From the NCBI RefSeq assembly GCF_051860665.1, contig NZ_JBHYDM010000004.1, positions 186,001 to 250,000 of the forward strand: DNA of 64,000 nucleotides. Reading direction: 5' to 3'. Under the pieces are notes generated by a model. It saw only the letters and a program-made list of their open reading frames with translations. It did no database searches and was not told the origin of the DNA. Below are positions 32,980 through 41,063 of the stretch, one piece after another. A program made the translations under genes and the position numbers. The stretch comes from Falsiroseomonas sp051860665 (lineage in GTDB: Bacteria; Pseudomonadota; Alphaproteobacteria; Acetobacterales; Acetobacteraceae). Each line of letters opens with the position of its first letter. Position 1 is the stretch's first letter.

Positions 32980-33696
32980 TCAGCCTTCGATGGCGCCGAG
33001 CGCGGCGGGGTCGCGCAGCACCATCTGGCCCGCGCGCAGCTCCACCAGCCCCTCGGCGCGCCAGGCCGCGAGCTGCTTGTTCACCGCCTCCCGCGTCGCG
33101 GCGGCCAGCATGCTGAGGTCGGATTGCGACAGGCGCATGGGCAGCAGCACGCCGCCGCCGGGGGCGGGCCGGCCATAGCCGCCGGCCAGGCGCAGCAGCA
33201 CGGCGGCGAGCCGTGCCGGCAGGCGCAGCGTCGCCAATTGCTCCAGCCCCGTGGAGGTCTCGCGCAGCCGGCGGCAGAGCAGGCGCAGCATGGCGCTGGC
33301 CAGTGCCGGCTCCTCGCGCAGCGCGGCCAGCACCGCCTCCCGCGGCAGCCGCACCAGCAGGCAGGGTGCCACCGCCTCCACATCGGCCGTGCGCGGGCCG
33401 GAATCCAGCACGCCGATCTCGCCCACGAGATCCACCGGCTCGACCAGCCGGAAGGTGACCATGCGCCCCTCGACGGAGGCGGCGGAGACGCGCAGCCGGC
33501 CCTGCAGCAGCACGAAGAGCGCATCCGAGGGATCGCCGCGGCGGATGAGGCTGGCGTCCTCGGCCAGGCGCAGCGTGGTGGCGCCGCGGGCCAGGCGGTG
33601 CAGCGCGGCCTCCGGCAGGTCGCGGAATTCGGGCATCGCGGCCAGCGCCGGGAGGAGGCCCGGCGCCGCGCCCTCCCGCGTCCTGCCGCCGCTCAC
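32980..33696 (-). CDS. Crp/Fnr-family transcriptional regulator
   Basis: A 238-residue regulator with a cyclic-nucleotide-binding domain followed by a Crp winged helix. VGEIGVLDSGPRTADVEA carries the Gly-Glu and Arg-Thr-Ala that contact the phosphate and sugar of cAMP in CRP. The helix-turn-helix is LSQSDLSMLAAATREAVNKQ with the downstream wing VELRAGQMVL. No Fnr-like Cys cluster is seen. Start GTG 33696 overlaps the subtilase stop (GTGA), so the genes are coupled. The nucleotide cyclase gene is divergent from this unit, suggesting a signal-receptor pair. Confidence 0.9.
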   Translation of the reverse strand: MSGGRTREGAAPGLLPALAAMPEFRDLPEAALHRLARGATTLRLAEDASLIRRGDPSDALFVLLQGRLRVSAASVEGRMVTFRLVEPVDLVGEIGVLDSGPRTADVEAVAPCLLVRLPREAVLAALREEPALASAMLRLLCRRLRETSTGLEQLATLRLPARLAAVLLRLAGGYGRPAPGGGVLLPMRLSQSDLSMLAAATREAVNKQLAAWRAEGLVELRAGQMVLRDPAALGAIEG

Positions 33697-35123
33697 AGCC
33701 CGAGCGCGTGGCGCGCGGCCGCCAGGTCGACGATGCCCCAGCCGAGGCGCGGGTCGTGGCCGGCCCCCGGCGGCCGCCGCGCGGTCCGCCGCAGCACGGC
33801 GCGCAGCTCGCCCGGGCTGCGCGGCGGCTTGCCCTGCGCCCGTTCCAGCCCGCGCAGCGCCGCCAGCGCGCCGCCGACCAGGCCGCAGGCGGCGGAGCTG
33901 CCGGTATTGGCGCGGTCGGCGGACCATTCGTCATGGAAATGGCTCGGGGCGCAGAGATCAGGCTTGGCGCGGGGGTCGTCCGCCTCCGGCTCAAGCCTGG
34001 CTTGCAGCGTCATCGGCAGCCCGGTCTCCTTGCCCTCGCCCAGCCGCTTCGCCCAGAGCCCGGCCAGGGCGCCCGGCGCCTGGGCGGAGGGGCCGATGGG
34101 CAGGCCATCCGACCGCACCGCGCCGACCGTCAGCACGGCGGGATGCGCATTCACCCCCGTGATGCTGCGGCCCGGGCCGATGGAGGTCTCGCCGCAGCGC
34201 GGATGCGCGCCGGGCTCGCCGCAATTGCCGGCGGCGAAGACCATGTCGATGCCGGCCTCCTCGAAGGCCAGCATGTCGCGGTTGAAGCGGTGCTGCGCGT
34301 CGTTCCAATAGGCCGGCTCATCCGGCGTCCCGGGCGGGTCGAGGTGCAAGGGGTCGAAGGCGCCCCAGGCATTCACCAGGATCCAGCGCCCCGCCAGCGA
34401 CTGCTTCTCGCCCCGCGCCATCTTATGGCCGCGCCGGATATGGCGCAGCATGCGCAGCAGGATGGCGCGGGCGAGTGAGATGCTGGGCGGGCCGAGCATG
34501 GTATCCGGCAGCAGCGGCACATCCCAGATGCGCGCCGCGGGCGCAATCGACAGGACATTGCGCGCGATCATATGGCCATGCGTCAGCCCATCGGGCGGCG
34601 CATCGCCGGGATTGATCCAGATCCGCCGGCCGCGGCCGATCGGGACGAAGCGGGGCCAGCCGGCCAGCTTCTCGGCCGCGGCGGACCGGGCCCCGAAGGC
34701 GGCGCGGCGCCATTGCTGCAGCCAGCCCTGGTCGATGCCGTAGTCCAGGATCGCCACATTGATCCCGGCCCCGAGCCCGGGCTCCGCCACCTCCTCCGCC
34801 CCCATCGCCGCATGCGCCCGTGCCCGGTCGCCGAACAGGCCGCCGCCGGCGGCATAGGGCGTCCAGAGATCCGCCGGGCCGATCAGCGGATCGGGCTCGA
34901 TCCGCCGGCGTGCCCGGGCGGTCAGCTGCGCGGTCGGCACGGCGATGCCGATCTGCAGCATGGGCGCCGCCGGATCCGTGCGATCCCGCGCCGCGCATTC
35001 ATAGTCGAGCCGCAGGGGCGCGGCCGCATCGAGGTCGAGATGCGCGCGCACCGCCTGCAGCAGCGCTTCGTGGTCGCGCCGCGGCAGCGGCTCGGCCAGG
35101 TGGACCACCCCGCGGGTCAGCAT
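33693..35123 (-). CDS. S8 family serine peptidase (subtilisin-like)
   Basis: A 476-residue subtilase. Catalytic Asp in GINVAILDYGIDQGW, His in DGLTHGHMIARNVLSIAPAA, oxyanion Asn in FAAGNCGEPGAHP, and Ser in NTGSSAACGLVGGALA (GSSAA where GTSxA is usual). All triad residues are present. No signal peptide is apparent, so it may be cytoplasmic, unlike most subtilases. About 110 residues precede the catalytic core. First gene of the leftward unit with Crp, the haem peroxidase and a membrane protein; start ATG 35123. Confidence 0.9.
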   Translation of the reverse strand: MLTRGVVHLAEPLPRRDHEALLQAVRAHLDLDAAAPLRLDYECAARDRTDPAAPMLQIGIAVPTAQLTARARRRIEPDPLIGPADLWTPYAAGGGLFGDRARAHAAMGAEEVAEPGLGAGINVAILDYGIDQGWLQQWRRAAFGARSAAAEKLAGWPRFVPIGRGRRIWINPGDAPPDGLTHGHMIARNVLSIAPAARIWDVPLLPDTMLGPPSISLARAILLRMLRHIRRGHKMARGEKQSLAGRWILVNAWGAFDPLHLDPPGTPDEPAYWNDAQHRFNRDMLAFEEAGIDMVFAAGNCGEPGAHPRCGETSIGPGRSITGVNAHPAVLTVGAVRSDGLPIGPSAQAPGALAGLWAKRLGEGKETGLPMTLQARLEPEADDPRAKPDLCAPSHFHDEWSADRANTGSSAACGLVGGALAALRGLERAQGKPPRSPGELRAVLRRTARRPPGAGHDPRLGWGIVDLAAARHALGL

Positions 35124-35195
35124 CGCGCACCTCGCTCCGGCCCATCCGGCCTCGTTCCAGGTCCCAGGCTGACCGGCAATTTTCCATTGCGCAAC

Positions 35196-35201
35196 GATAA
35201 T
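35196..35201 (+). promoter_or_regulatory. possible -10 element (GATAAT) of the cyclase gene
   Basis: GATAAT lies in an AT-rich island (TTTCCATTGCGCAACGAT) within the 82-bp gap between the divergent subtilase and cyclase genes, only 5 bases before GTG 35206. If it is a -10 element, transcripts would start near that codon and be nearly leaderless, or translation would start later. No convincing -35 is seen. A TTGCGCAA palindrome adjoins it. Confidence 0.3.
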
Positions 35202-35205
35202 AAGA

Positions 35206-37032
35206 GTGGGAGGCTTTCGCTCCGTGGCGAGCAGCGGAGCGGGAGCGGCCCAAGGGATGGCTTTCCGCGGCAGGCGGGGTGCAGTGCGGATGGGCGGCGA
35301 GGGGCCGCGCGCCTGCGCCGTCGCGGTCGCCGATATGGTCGGCTATACCATCCTGATGGAGGTGGCGCCGGCGGCCACCCATTCCGCCTGGATGCGCCTG
35401 CTCACCGGCACGTTGCGCCCGCTGGCGGAGGCCTGGGGCTGCCGCTTCCTGAAATCCACCGGCGATGGCGTGACCGTGGAATTCGCCGAAGCCCTGGCGG
35501 CGCAGGGCTGGGCGCTGGCGGTGCAGCAGGCGGTGCAGGCGCAGGACCGGCCGGAGGCGCCGCCGATCGCCTTCCGCATCGGCCTCGATGCCGGCCGCGT
35601 GGTGACGGAGGGCGAGGATATCTACGGTGCCTGCGTCAATATCGCGACGCGGCTGCAGGAACACGCCCCGCCCGGCGGCCTCGCCATGACCGAGGCGGTG
35701 CGCGCGGCGCTCGACCCCGACCCCGGCCTTGTGCCGATCGGCCCGCTTTCGCTGCGCAATATCGCAACGCCGGTCGAGGCCTTCATCCGGCATCCCGCGA
35801 CGCCGCCGCGGGTGCCGCGCCGCAGCCCGCCCGCCGGCCGCCCCTCCATCGCCGTGATGCCCTTCGAGGGGGCCGCCGCCGGCGATGTGGAGGCCTATTT
35901 CGCCGATGGCATCGTCGATGACATCGTGCTCTCGCTCGCCGCGCTGCGCGATCTTTCCGTCATCGCGCGCGGCGCCACGCTGGGCTGGCGCGCGGGGCCG
36001 CACGACCCCTGCGCCATCGGCCGCATCCTCGGCGTGCGCTTCGTGCTGACGGGCAGCGTGAAGCGCGCCGGCGGTGGGCTGCGGCTGGCCGCGCGGCTGG
36101 CCGAGACCGAGGGCGGCGAGGAGATCTGGCAGGACCGCTTCGAGGTGGCGGAGCGCGACATCTTCGCGCTGCAGGACGAACTCGCCGCGCGCGCCGTGGC
36201 CGGCATCGCGCCCAGCATCCGCGCCGCGGAGCTGCGGCGCGCGCTGCGCAAGCCGCCCGGGAGCCTCACCTCCTACGACCATACGCTGCGCGCCATGCAT
36301 GCGCTGGACGGGCTGCAGCGCGCCCGCTTCGAGACGGCGGAACACCACCTGACGGCGGCGATGCGGGAGGATCCGGCCTATGCCGTGCCGGCCGCCTGGG
36401 CGGCGCAATGGCACAGCCTGGCGGTGGGCCAGGCCTGGAGCCGCGACCCGGCGGCGGATGCCGCCAGCGTGCAGGCGCTGGCCGCGCGCGCGGTGCAGCT
36501 CGATCCCAACAATGCGCTCGGCCACGCCATCAGCGGCCACTACCGCGCCTACCACCTGCGCGACCCGGCCAGCGCGCTGCCGCATCTCGACCGCGCCGTG
36601 CAGGTGGGGCCGGGGCATGCCCTGGCCTGGGCGCTGCGGAGCGCCTCGCTCTCCTATCTCGGCCGCGCGGCGGAGGCGCTGCCGGCGGCGCAGCATGGCT
36701 ATGCGCTCTCGCCCCTCGGGGCGGACCGCTACTACTTCCAGTTCTTCGTGGGCCTCGCCCAGCATGTCAGCGGCGACCATGCGGGGGCGGTGCGCAGCAT
36801 GCGTCTCTCGCTGGCCGACAGCCCCGGCTTCACCTCCGCGCATCGCATCCTGATCGCGGCACTCGATGCGCTGGGCGATGCGGCGGCGGCGCGGGGGGCG
36901 GCGGCGCAGATGCTGGCCTGCGAGCCCGGCTTCCGCGTCAGCCGCTATGCCGCCGAGCGCCAGCCCTTCGCCGATCCGGCGCTGGCCGACCAGCTGCTGG
37001 GCGCGCTGAGCCGCAGCGGCGTGCCGACATGA
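35206..37032 (+). CDS. class III nucleotide cyclase with TolB-like and TPR-like C-terminus
   Basis: A 608-residue signalling protein. The N-terminal cyclase domain has all catalytic residues: metal Asp in VADMVGYT (D43) and STGDGV (D87), the substrate Lys before it (FLKSTG, K83), and the transition-state Asn/Arg in ACVNIATRLQ (N145, R149). A beta-rich TolB/FlgO-like middle (PSIAVMPFEG, YFADGIVDDIVL, VRFVLTGSVKR) follows, then TPR-like helical repeats (about 330-600). Start uncertain: GTG 35206, GTG 35224 (GGGAGG upstream) or ATG 35257/35290. Probably makes cAMP for the divergently encoded Crp protein; this is inferred. Confidence 0.9.
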   Translation: MGGFRSVASSGAGAAQGMAFRGRRGAVRMGGEGPRACAVAVADMVGYTILMEVAPAATHSAWMRLLTGTLRPLAEAWGCRFLKSTGDGVTVEFAEALAAQGWALAVQQAVQAQDRPEAPPIAFRIGLDAGRVVTEGEDIYGACVNIATRLQEHAPPGGLAMTEAVRAALDPDPGLVPIGPLSLRNIATPVEAFIRHPATPPRVPRRSPPAGRPSIAVMPFEGAAAGDVEAYFADGIVDDIVLSLAALRDLSVIARGATLGWRAGPHDPCAIGRILGVRFVLTGSVKRAGGGLRLAARLAETEGGEEIWQDRFEVAERDIFALQDELAARAVAGIAPSIRAAELRRALRKPPGSLTSYDHTLRAMHALDGLQRARFETAEHHLTAAMREDPAYAVPAAWAAQWHSLAVGQAWSRDPAADAASVQALAARAVQLDPNNALGHAISGHYRAYHLRDPASALPHLDRAVQVGPGHALAWALRSASLSYLGRAAEALPAAQHGYALSPLGADRYYFQFFVGLAQHVSGDHAGAVRSMRLSLADSPGFTSAHRILIAALDALGDAAAARGAAAQMLACEPGFRVSRYAAERQPFADPALADQLLGALSRSGVPT

Positions 37033-37054
37033 CCGGGATGAGGGAGGCGGGGTG

Positions 37055-38206
37055 ATGGATGCGTTCAACGGCGCGAATGGCGCCAACGGGGCGAATGGCG
37101 CCAATGGTGCGAATGGCGCCAATGGTGCGAACGGGGCCAATGGGGCGGAGGGCCTGGCCGCCGTGGTCGCCACCGGCGGTGCGCTGCGGCCGATGGGCGT
37201 CTCCCCCTGGCCCAGCGTGGAGCAGGCCCCGGCGGCGGATGGCGGGGCCAGCGTGATCTGGCGCGGCCATCCCGCCCCGCGGGTGCATCCGCTGCCTTCG
37301 CTGGACGATCTGCTGGAGGCGCAGCCGCCGTGGAACGGCGTGGCCAATGCGGCGACGCTGCTGCGGCGCGGCTTTCCCGAGGGGCCGGCCGATTCGAAGA
37401 CAGCCAGCGGCGCGCTGGCCGCGGAGCTGCAGCGCTACCTGCCGACCGAGAGCGTCTTCTCCGGCTGGACCTTCAACAACCTGGCCGTGGTGGCGATGGG
37501 CGAATTCGCCGCCGCCGCGGCCTGGACGAAGCATGAGAAGGCGCTGCGGGCGCTGCTGCCGGATGCGGACGGGACGGCGTGCGAGCTTGGCATGCTCGCG
37601 GATCTCGTCGCCTTCCGCGACGGCGTGCAGGGCGAGGCGCTGGCGCAGCGCCAGGGCATCATCCCCTATTTCCAGGCGCTGGCCGGCTTCACCGCGGATT
37701 CGCATCGCGAGACCACGCGGCTCTGCACGCTCGCCCTGGCCATCGGTGAGCTGGCGGTGATGCACTACAAGCACATCTTCAACCGCGCCCGCCCCTCCGA
37801 GCTCTGTCCCATGCTGCTGCCGGCGGTGCAGGTGCCTGGCCATGCCGCCTTCCCCAGCGGCCATGCCACCGAATCCCACCTGGTGGCGCGGCTGCTGGCG
37901 GATGTGCTGCCGGAGCGTCATCCCTCCCGCCCGCTGCTGCTGCCGCTGGCGCATCGCATCGCCATCAACCGGGAGGTGCTGGGCCTGCACTACCGCAGCG
38001 ACAGCGTGGCCGGGGAGTTGCTGGCCGGGCTGCTGCACCAGGACATCCTGGATTTCATCGGCTGGAAGCCGAAGGACGGCCTGATGCATGGCGAGCAGTT
38101 GCTGATCCCGGCCGCCGCCGACCGGCCGGACAATCCCACGAGCGACTCCCTCCTGGCGCGGCTGATGGCCGCCGCGCAGCGGGAATGGCACCCGCCGACG
38201 ACCTGA
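37055..38206 (+). CDS. vanadium-dependent haloperoxidase/PAP2-family protein with Asn-Gly-Ala repeats
   Basis: A 383-residue protein with the vanadate/phosphate pocket of PAP2-type enzymes. KHIFNRARP is the KX6RP motif (K239), FPSGHA the PSGH motif, and NREVLGLHYRSD fits the third motif SRX5HX3D with Asn for Ser (catalytic His about 312). It could be a haloperoxidase or an acid phosphatase; sequence alone does not decide. The N-terminus is MDAF followed by nine Asn-Gly-Ala repeats. Start ATG 37055 after GGGAGGCGGGG. It lies 22 bp after the cyclase, probably co-transcribed. Confidence 0.87.
   Translation: MDAFNGANGANGANGANGANGANGANGANGAEGLAAVVATGGALRPMGVSPWPSVEQAPAADGGASVIWRGHPAPRVHPLPSLDDLLEAQPPWNGVANAATLLRRGFPEGPADSKTASGALAAELQRYLPTESVFSGWTFNNLAVVAMGEFAAAAAWTKHEKALRALLPDADGTACELGMLADLVAFRDGVQGEALAQRQGIIPYFQALAGFTADSHRETTRLCTLALAIGELAVMHYKHIFNRARPSELCPMLLPAVQVPGHAAFPSGHATESHLVARLLADVLPERHPSRPLLLPLAHRIAINREVLGLHYRSDSVAGELLAGLLHQDILDFIGWKPKDGLMHGEQLLIPAAADRPDNPTSDSLLARLMAAAQREWHPPTT
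37067..37147 (+). repeat. nine 9-bp tandem repeats encoding Asn-Gly-Ala
   Basis: Nine consecutive units of the form AAYGGNGCN at the start of the PAP2/haloperoxidase gene. Units differ by synonymous changes. Copy-number changes stay in frame, so they alter tail length and not expression by frameshift. Confidence 0.9.
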
Positions 38207-38260
38207 CCCTATGCTGCCCGCCGCCGGGATGGAGCCGGCCAGGGATGGGGGGATGGCAGG

Positions 38261-39388
38261 GTGGGCGAGGCCTCAGGCGGCCAGGATCTGCTGGCGCGGC
38301 TCCGCAAGGCGCGGCCGGCGGAACGCGGCCCGCTGCTGCGCGCCGTCTATCTGGCGGCACCCCCAGGCCCCGCGCGCATCGACCTGCTCAGCACGGCCCA
38401 TCAACTCGACCCCGCCATGGCCGCCGGGGTGCTGGAGGATCTGTGCCGGGACCACCCGGCGGATGGGTTGGCGCGCGCGGCGCTGATCGAGATCCGGCAG
38501 CGGCAGGGCGATGCGGCCGCCGCCGGCCGCCTCGCCCTGGAGGATCTGGCGCGAAGACCCCACCATCCGGAGGCCGCGCTGGCCTGGCTGATGGTGGCCG
38601 CCACCGATCCCGCGCCGGAGGCCGGTCCGGTGGCACTGCGGCTCGCCGCCCTGCGGCCCTCCGTCACCCGGGACAGCCTGGCGCTGCTTTTCGCGCAGCG
38701 GCTGGGGCAGGCCCTGCTGCCGGTGGAGCCCGAAGCCTTCGTGCGTCAGGTGCGGGAGACGGCGGCGCGCCTGATCCGGCGGCAGGCGGAGGCGGAGCCG
38801 GCCGCCGCCGCCTTCCATGCCGCGGTCGGCCAGGCGGCGGCGGTGGCCGTCATCGGCAATGGCCCCAGCCTGGCAGGCCGCGGTCAGGGGGCGGCGCTGG
38901 ATGCCCTGCCGCTGGTCGTGCGCTGCAACTTCCCCATGCTGGCGGGGCGGGAGGCCGATCTGGGCCGCCGGACCGATATCGTTTTCTTCGTGCAGGCCCT
39001 GAAATCCCGCATCGCCGGCGAATTGGCGGCGCGGCATGCCAGCTTTCGCAGCGCCTGGCTCACCGGCTATGCCGGCGCCGATCCCGGCCCGCCGGCACCG
39101 ATCCTGATCGAGGGCCGGCCGGCCCGCCATTGCCCGCTGCCGCACGAGCTGGCGCGGCTCAGCGTGGCGCTGAGCTATTCAGCGGCGACCACCGGCCTGC
39201 GGGCGCTGATCTTCTTCGCGGCCTTTGCCGGCCGGCCGGTCTCGGCCCATGGCTTCGACTTCTTCGGCGGCGCGCACAGCATCTGGCGCGCCCGCCCCGC
39301 GTCACCCGGCCTGCACCACCGCCCGGGCTTCGAGCGCGCCTTCTGCACCCATGTGCTGGCGCCGCATTTCGGGGTGGTGATGCGCTGA
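38261..39388 (+). CDS. glycosyltransferase family 29 (sialyltransferase)-like protein
   Basis: A 375-residue protein. The C-terminal half resembles GT29 sialyltransferases: an L-motif-like VAVIGNGPSLAGRGQG and LPLVVRCNFPML, then DIVFFVQ and an S-motif-like ATTGLRALIFFAAF followed by VSAHGFDFFGG. The N-terminal ~180 residues are helical and TPR-like. If active, it would transfer a nonulosonic acid to a glycan, with the donor made elsewhere. Similarity is by eye and moderate; a remote homologue with another activity is possible. Start GTG 38261. It sits alone between the cyclase unit and DoxX. Confidence 0.65.
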   Translation: MGEASGGQDLLARLRKARPAERGPLLRAVYLAAPPGPARIDLLSTAHQLDPAMAAGVLEDLCRDHPADGLARAALIEIRQRQGDAAAAGRLALEDLARRPHHPEAALAWLMVAATDPAPEAGPVALRLAALRPSVTRDSLALLFAQRLGQALLPVEPEAFVRQVRETAARLIRRQAEAEPAAAAFHAAVGQAAAVAVIGNGPSLAGRGQGAALDALPLVVRCNFPMLAGREADLGRRTDIVFFVQALKSRIAGELAARHASFRSAWLTGYAGADPGPPAPILIEGRPARHCPLPHELARLSVALSYSAATTGLRALIFFAAFAGRPVSAHGFDFFGGAHSIWRARPASPGLHHRPGFERAFCTHVLAPHFGVVMR

Positions 39389-39392
39389 AAAC

Positions 39393-39779
39393 TCAGCCTC
39401 GGCGGTTGGCGTCCAGGCTCCAGGGCCCGGCGCCCGCCGCGGCCAGGTAGAGGAAGACGAAGCAGAAGAGGATGGCCGCGTCGCCGCCATTGTTCACCGG
39501 GAAGAAGTCGCGCGGCGCATGCGCCAGCCAATAGGCGAAGGCCATGGTGCCGGAAGCGAGGAAGGCGGCCGGGCGGGTGAAGAGGCCGAGGGTGATCAGC
39601 GCGCCCGCCACCAGTTCGATCACGCCGGCAATCCAGGGCAGGCTCAGCATCTCGGGGCCCCCGCCGCTGGCGGAGGCCGGGAAGCCCAGCAGCTTCTGCG
39701 TGCCATGTGCCAGGAACAGCAGCCCGGCGACGATGCGGAGGAGGGACAGCAGGCGCGGCGCCCAGGCGGCAGAAATCAT
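39393..39779 (-). CDS. DoxX-family membrane protein
   Basis: A 128-residue protein with four helices, opening LLSLLRIVAGLLFLAHGTQKLLGFP, the DoxX/SURF4-like signature with the HGxQKL motif. Gly-rich segments and FRHGTQ-type turns follow. DoxX proteins are often linked to redox or quinone functions; the role here is unknown. Start ATG 39779 matches the family N-terminus; ATG 39839 adds 20 unlikely residues. Convergent with the GT29-like gene. Confidence 0.9.
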   Translation of the reverse strand: MISAAWAPRLLSLLRIVAGLLFLAHGTQKLLGFPASASGGGPEMLSLPWIAGVIELVAGALITLGLFTRPAAFLASGTMAFAYWLAHAPRDFFPVNNGGDAAILFCFVFLYLAAAGAGPWSLDANRRG

Positions 39780-39882
39780 GTCTTGTCGGTCCCGGCAGGT
39801 GGCGTGACGCGGCCAAGGGCCGATCAGTCGCGCGTGCAACGCAGCAGGACTGGTTGCGGCGCGCGCTCTCTCGCAGCCGTGA

Positions 39883-40464
39883 TCAGATGGCGGGCAGCCG
39901 CGTGCCGACCAGCACGTCCCGCGTCACCAGCCCCGCCAGCCGCGCCGCGTCCCAGCCCTCCGTGCCCGCGGGGCGGGTGGGCAGCACCATCCACCGAAAA
40001 TCGGCGGTGCTGTCGACCACGCGGATCTGCGTCGCCTCCGGCAGGCTGGTGCCCCATTCGGCCAGAACGCCGCGCGGGTCGCGGATGGCCCGCGCCCGAT
40101 AGGCGGCGGATTTGTACCAATGCGGCGGATAGCCGAGCACCGCGCGCGGGTAGCAGGAGCACAGTGTGCAGACCACCAGGTGATGCAGCCCCGGCGCATC
40201 CGCCAGCACGCCGAGCGGCGGCGCCCCGGCCATGGAAACGCCCATCGCCTCGGCGGCTGCGCTGCCATCGCGCAGCATCAGCGCGTGGTAGGCGGGGTCG
40301 GTCCAGGCGCGCGCCACCATGGCGGCGCCGATGCGCGGATCGGCGCGGTCGGTGCGCTCGATCTGCTCCGCGATCTGCGCCTCCGTCACGATGCCGCGGG
40401 CGGCCAGCGCCGCGGTGAAGCGCGCCAGCAGCGCGACGCTTTCGGGGCTCGGGTCATGGGCCAT
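39883..40464 (-). CDS. nitrile hydratase alpha-type / thiocyanate hydrolase gamma-type catalytic subunit
   Basis: A 193-residue metal-binding subunit. The claw motif VCTLCSCYPR (Cys-Thr-Leu-Cys-Ser-Cys) ligates the metal through three cysteines and backbone amides. The Thr at the second position marks the cobalt type. LGYPPHWYKSAAYRARAIRDPRGVLAEWG is the standard post-claw block, and RWMVLP-type DFRWMVLPTRPAGT follows. Substrate could be nitriles or thiocyanate. Start ATG 40464 overlaps the preceding small-subunit stop by one base. It is the last gene of a compact three-gene set. Confidence 0.9.
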   Translation of the reverse strand: MAHDPSPESVALLARFTAALAARGIVTEAQIAEQIERTDRADPRIGAAMVARAWTDPAYHALMLRDGSAAAEAMGVSMAGAPPLGVLADAPGLHHLVVCTLCSCYPRAVLGYPPHWYKSAAYRARAIRDPRGVLAEWGTSLPEATQIRVVDSTADFRWMVLPTRPAGTEGWDAARLAGLVTRDVLVGTRLPAI

Positions 40465-40751
40465 CAGGCGGCAGGCTCCAGCCAATGCTCGTAGAGCTCG
40501 ACCAGCACCGTGTCCCCGGCCTCGCCCTCGTTCCACAGGGAGGGCTGGTCGAAGCGCACATGGTACAGCGGGATGGTGGCGGCGGGCCGGGCGAAGGCCA
40601 GGTCCTCCGGATTGCGGAAGGCGCCGAGCGGGCGTTCCACCACGCCTTCGCGGCCGCGCAGGTAATGCGGCGTGCGGATATGGCAGGGGCCGCGGGTCTC
40701 GGGATAGTCGGCGCGGACGCGGATGCGGGCACCGGGTGCGAAATTCGTCAT
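40464..40751 (-). CDS. nitrile hydratase beta C-terminal half-like subunit
   Basis: A 95-residue protein equal to the C-terminal SH3-like barrel of nitrile hydratase beta: FAPGARIRVRADYPETRGPCHIRTPHYLRGREGVVER, then PLYHVRFDQPSLWNE and VLVELYEHWLEPA. In single-chain beta subunits this is fused to an N-terminal helical part; here that part is the separate upstream gene. The split matches thiocyanate hydrolase alpha. Overlaps its upstream neighbour by 4 bp and its downstream neighbour by one base. Confidence 0.88.
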   Translation of the reverse strand: MTNFAPGARIRVRADYPETRGPCHIRTPHYLRGREGVVERPLGAFRNPEDLAFARPAATIPLYHVRFDQPSLWNEGEAGDTVLVELYEHWLEPAA

Positions 40752-41053
40752 CCGCGCAGATCCTCCGCCGTAACCACGCCCTTCTCCAGCATCAGGCCGG
40801 AGATCGAGCGCAGCCAGCGCTCGTAATAGCCGAGGGCGTGGTACTCGGCCTCCGGAATCGCCTCCACCCCGCGGCGCAGCTCATCCACCGACATCAGCCC
40901 GCGCTGGGCGAGCAGCTGCCGCAGCGCATCGACGCGCTTGCCGAAATCATCGGGCGGCGCCGCGTCGTCCGGCTCCACCGGGGTGCAGCGGAAGCGGGGC
41001 GCGCCGCCGATGTCATGGGTGGCGGGGGCGGGGAGGGGGGCGTCGTCGGGCAT
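40748..41053 (-). CDS. nitrile hydratase beta N-terminal half-like subunit
   Basis: A 101-residue protein matching the N-terminal helical half of nitrile hydratase beta: THDIGGAPRF near the start and PEAEYHALGYYERWLRSISGLMLEKGVVTAEDL. It corresponds to thiocyanate hydrolase beta; gene order here (N-half, C-half, metal subunit) equals the scnB-scnA-scnC order. Start ATG 41053. A short accessory (activator) protein is another possibility, but the GYYERWL-to-EKGV block favours a structural subunit. Confidence 0.85.
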   Translation of the reverse strand: MPDDAPLPAPATHDIGGAPRFRCTPVEPDDAAPPDDFGKRVDALRQLLAQRGLMSVDELRRGVEAIPEAEYHALGYYERWLRSISGLMLEKGVVTAEDLRG

Positions 41054-41063
41054 GACGGACAGC

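Noticed and set aside
37067..37147. Phase-variable repeat
   Set aside because: The 9-bp unit is a multiple of three, so it cannot switch the frame on or off.
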